From Aquiluna sp. (GTDB lineage: Bacteria > Actinomycetota > Actinomycetes > Actinomycetales > Microbacteriaceae): DNA of 13,964 nucleotides. The notes under the pieces were generated by a model. The model saw nothing but the letters and a program-made list of their open reading frames with translations. It did not search any database and was not told the DNA's origin. The position numbers and the translations under genes are program-made. Positions 13,659 to 13,964 of this stretch are shown here, in pieces (within the stretch, counting starts at the first letter, position 1; each line of letters opens with the position of its first letter). The stretch is taken from contig JADHKY010000017.1 of assembly GCA_016780945.1 (NCBI GenBank), forward strand, positions 1 through 13,964. Reading direction: 5' to 3'.

Positions 13659-13964
13659 GTGGAATCCCAAGACACCACCAAGGTGCCAACTGGCCTAGTG
13701 CTCTATAACCGCGCCTCTCATGCCGCGGCCAAGGAGGTCATCTACTCCTACTCGACCTCTTTCGGGCTTGCCACCAGGCTCTTGGACAGCGGCTTCCGCG
13801 AGCACGTTGAGAACATCTATGCCATGGTCCGGGTAGCAGACGAGATCGTCGACGGCTCTGCCGCTGAGGCTCAGCAAGTTGAAAAAGCGGTAAGCCCTGA
13901 GCAAATGCTCAATGAGTTTGAAAATGAGACCTACCGAGCCATGGAGCTTGGCTACTCGACAAAC
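13659..13964 (+). CDS. crtB: Phytoene/squalene synthase family protein, N-terminal part (cut by window edge)
   Basis: Head-to-head prenyl synthase, probably joining two geranylgeranyl diphosphates to phytoene, the first committed step of carotenoid synthesis. 102 codons are in the window. The N-terminus shows LYNRASHAAAKEVIYSYSTSFGLATRLL, with the diphosphate-side YSTSFGLA motif, then ENIYAMVRVADEIVDG, with the first Mg-binding aspartate-rich motif DEIVD (about residues 63-67). The second aspartate-rich motif lies beyond the edge. The start is GTG at 13659, because an in-frame TAG at 13647 blocks anything earlier; AAGGAGG lies 12 bases upstream, slightly far. It diverges from ilvD across 39 nt. 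Squalene synthase cannot be excluded from the fragment, but a crtB-like role fits pigmented actinobacteria. Confidence 0.83.
   Translation, partial: MESQDTTKVPTGLVLYNRASHAAAKEVIYSYSTSFGLATRLLDSGFREHVENIYAMVRVADEIVDGSAAEAQQVEKAVSPEQMLNEFENETYRAMELGYSTN

Noticed and set aside
13620..13670. N-terminal extension of ilvD from a TTG at 13670
   Set aside because: The added 17 residues are not part of the known IlvD start and would overlap the divergent crtB-like start codon.

Overview
This is a compact actinobacterial chromosome segment. It most resembles a small-genome freshwater member of the Microbacteriaceae. The protein sequences are actinobacterial in character: a LeuB of the mycobacterial length class, a SerA of more than 500 residues with an extra regulatory domain, and the order gltX - FAH hydrolase - ilvE - leuB - serA - ilvC - ilvN - ilvB - ilvD, which parallels the gltX/leuB/serA/ilv neighbourhood I recall from Mycobacterium tuberculosis. 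A phytoene synthase-like gene next to ilvD fits a pigmented actinobacterium. The taxonomic call is inference from these proteins and gene order, with no marker gene search behind it.

Layout. Positions 1-3714 (minus strand) hold gltX (cut by the window edge), a fumarylacetoacetate hydrolase-family gene, ilvE and leuB, spaced 14, 3 and 3 nt apart. Positions 3743-4715 (minus) hold a SAM methyltransferase and a rhodanese lipoprotein. From a 72-nt divergent promoter region, a CsoR/CstR-family repressor and a CoA-disulfide reductase fused to a rhodanese run on the plus strand (4788-6714). The latter overlaps the 3' end of serA (minus, 6698-8293) by 17 nt. Upstream of serA lies a 39-codon cysteine-rich gene (8353-8472, minus), then a promoter/operator and the ilvC terminator. 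ilvC, ilvN, ilvB and ilvD (8583-13619, minus) form the branched-chain amino acid operon. The start of a divergent crtB-like gene closes the window at 13659-13964.

How it works together. ilvB/ilvN, ilvC, ilvD and ilvE make valine and isoleucine, and leuB serves leucine; serA opens the serine pathway that feeds cysteine. A reactive-sulfur module is set into this amino acid cluster: a persulfide-sensor-like repressor without the copper-binding His, an NAD(P)H-dependent CoA-persulfide/disulfide reductase with a rhodanese, an exported rhodanese lipoprotein, and a tiny Cys-rich protein. The main new observation is a pair of matching 16-bp inverted repeats, ATACCC-N4-GGGTAT. One lies in the divergent promoter at 4732-4747. 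The other lies 3.8 kb away at 8515-8530, inside a promoter-like sequence just ahead of the tiny Cys-rich gene. This suggests a local two-operator sulfur-stress regulon that includes an easily missed small protein and may read through into serA and into leuB-ilvE-gltX. The methyltransferase also appears to use an AUU start codon. No tRNA, rRNA, CRISPR array, insertion sequence or prophage gene was seen, and no gene-free stretch exceeds 300 bases.
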